Origin: Ignelater luminosus
Lineage: Eukaryota > Arthropoda > Insecta > Coleoptera > Elateridae
DNA: 64,000 bases
Assembly: GCA_011009095.1 (NCBI GenBank)
Contig: VTPC01000674.1
Coordinates: 561,917-625,916, forward strand
Reading direction: 5' to 3'
Shown here: positions 63,541-64,000 of the stretch, piece after piece
How the letters are laid out: the number at the start of each line of letters is the position of its first letter
Position numbering within the stretch: the stretch's first letter is position 1
Notes under the pieces: model-generated
What the model was told of the DNA's origin: nothing
Database searches by the model: none
What the model saw: the letters and a program-made list of their open reading frames with translations, nothing else
Position numbers and translations under genes: made by a program

Positions 63541-64000
63541 TTATGGGTCATCTTCTTCCTGACTCAGTGTTTTCAATTGCTTCTGTAGTAAGTTATCCTC
63601 CTGTCCTTCTACGCTGGTCTCAGTGGGATTGGTTGGCGGAAAGTTAGCGCACGACGTCCCTTTGCAGTTAATGCACAAAACGGAACACTGAATCCCTGCT
63701 TTCCTACAGCTGCACGCTGCTTTGCACCCTTTTGTGCATCTGCATGATATTGTCTTGAGCAGAGATTGGGGAGCTGATTGTTTCTTCGTGGTCACTGGAA
63801 GTAGGCCAATGTTTGTGCTTCTTCATCCCCAATCTAATGGGTTTTTTGAGTTTGCATTCCGTGTTTGAACTTGTAGGTATGTCCTCAAAGAATGGTAATA
63901 TCCTGCATCATGTGTTGGAGGCAGAGAAGCCAAATTGAAATTGGTTTTTATCAGTGATTTGGGAAAAAGTTTATACCTCATGGCATCCAATGACTCTTCA
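63541..64000 (-). pseudogene. TSO1/tesmin-like CXC protein fragment, transposon-associated, interrupted
   Basis: The C-terminal 84 codons (63541-63795) contain one CXC motif, CRCTKGCKAACSCRKAGIQC followed by C-x2-C and C, preceded by SAPQSLLKT. The same frame upstream is open to the window edge and reads ESLDAMRYKLFPKSLIKTNF, later LPPTHDAG and NPLDWG, except for a TGA at 63823-63825, where related insect proteins read DWGW. So this is one protein with a Trp to stop change, cut off by the window end at 64000. Such proteins are multi-copy in arthropod genomes and sit in mobile elements; their biochemical function is not known to me. Confidence 0.7.

Overview
The window is 64 kb of AT-rich animal DNA. 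It reads as an insect chromosome, because the proteins follow the insect forms of Notch, FAM91A1, KLHL1/4/5 and HPS1, introns are mostly short GT-AG, and Tc1/mariner and piggyBac debris is everywhere. Hymenoptera is a guess from the mariner content; the sequence does not prove it. All genes were assembled by hand from splice sites and reading frame.

Layout. 1-24725 (+): the distal part of Notch. The window opens inside an intron; coding begins at 4391 within EGF repeat 11 (the ligand-binding EGF11-12 exon), continues after an 11.3-kb intron, and ends at 22688 with the conserved C terminus. A 3' UTR of about 2 kb follows. 24909-25786: a piggyBac-like non-autonomous element. 26130-31705: an accessory stretch with a CpG-rich patch, several MITEs, a three-deep transposon nest with a Mos1-like mariner at its core, and an orphan THAP-type first exon. 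32346-36547 (+): FAM91A1, complete in 16 coding exons. 36548-52542: no host gene recognised; it holds long-inverted-repeat (foldback) elements, a tRNA-derived SINE and transposase relics. 52543-55778 (-): a BTB-BACK-Kelch protein of the KLHL1/4/5 group. It is head-to-head with HPS1 (56189-59668, +), with 410 bp between start codons. 59669-64000: intergenic DNA with a degenerate transposase and, at the edge, a broken TSO1-like cysteine-rich ORF that runs out of the window.

How the genes relate. Notch is a cell-surface receptor and transcriptional co-regulator. FAM91A1 acts in vesicle capture at the trans-Golgi, HPS1 in BLOC-3 (a Rab32/38 exchange factor for lysosome-related organelles), and the KLHL protein is a likely Cullin-3 substrate adaptor. 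They are neighbours, not a pathway; only KLHL/HPS1 shows an arrangement suggesting shared regulation.

Most notable observations: a U12-type AT-AC intron in HPS1 with a consensus donor and branch site; a 53-bp intron in the KLHL gene that only works with a GC-AG splice pair; a mariner inserted in one arm of a foldback element inside a third element; and the orphan THAP exon. No prokaryotic system, CRISPR array, rRNA or intact tRNA gene was seen, and no wholly new biological system is claimed.
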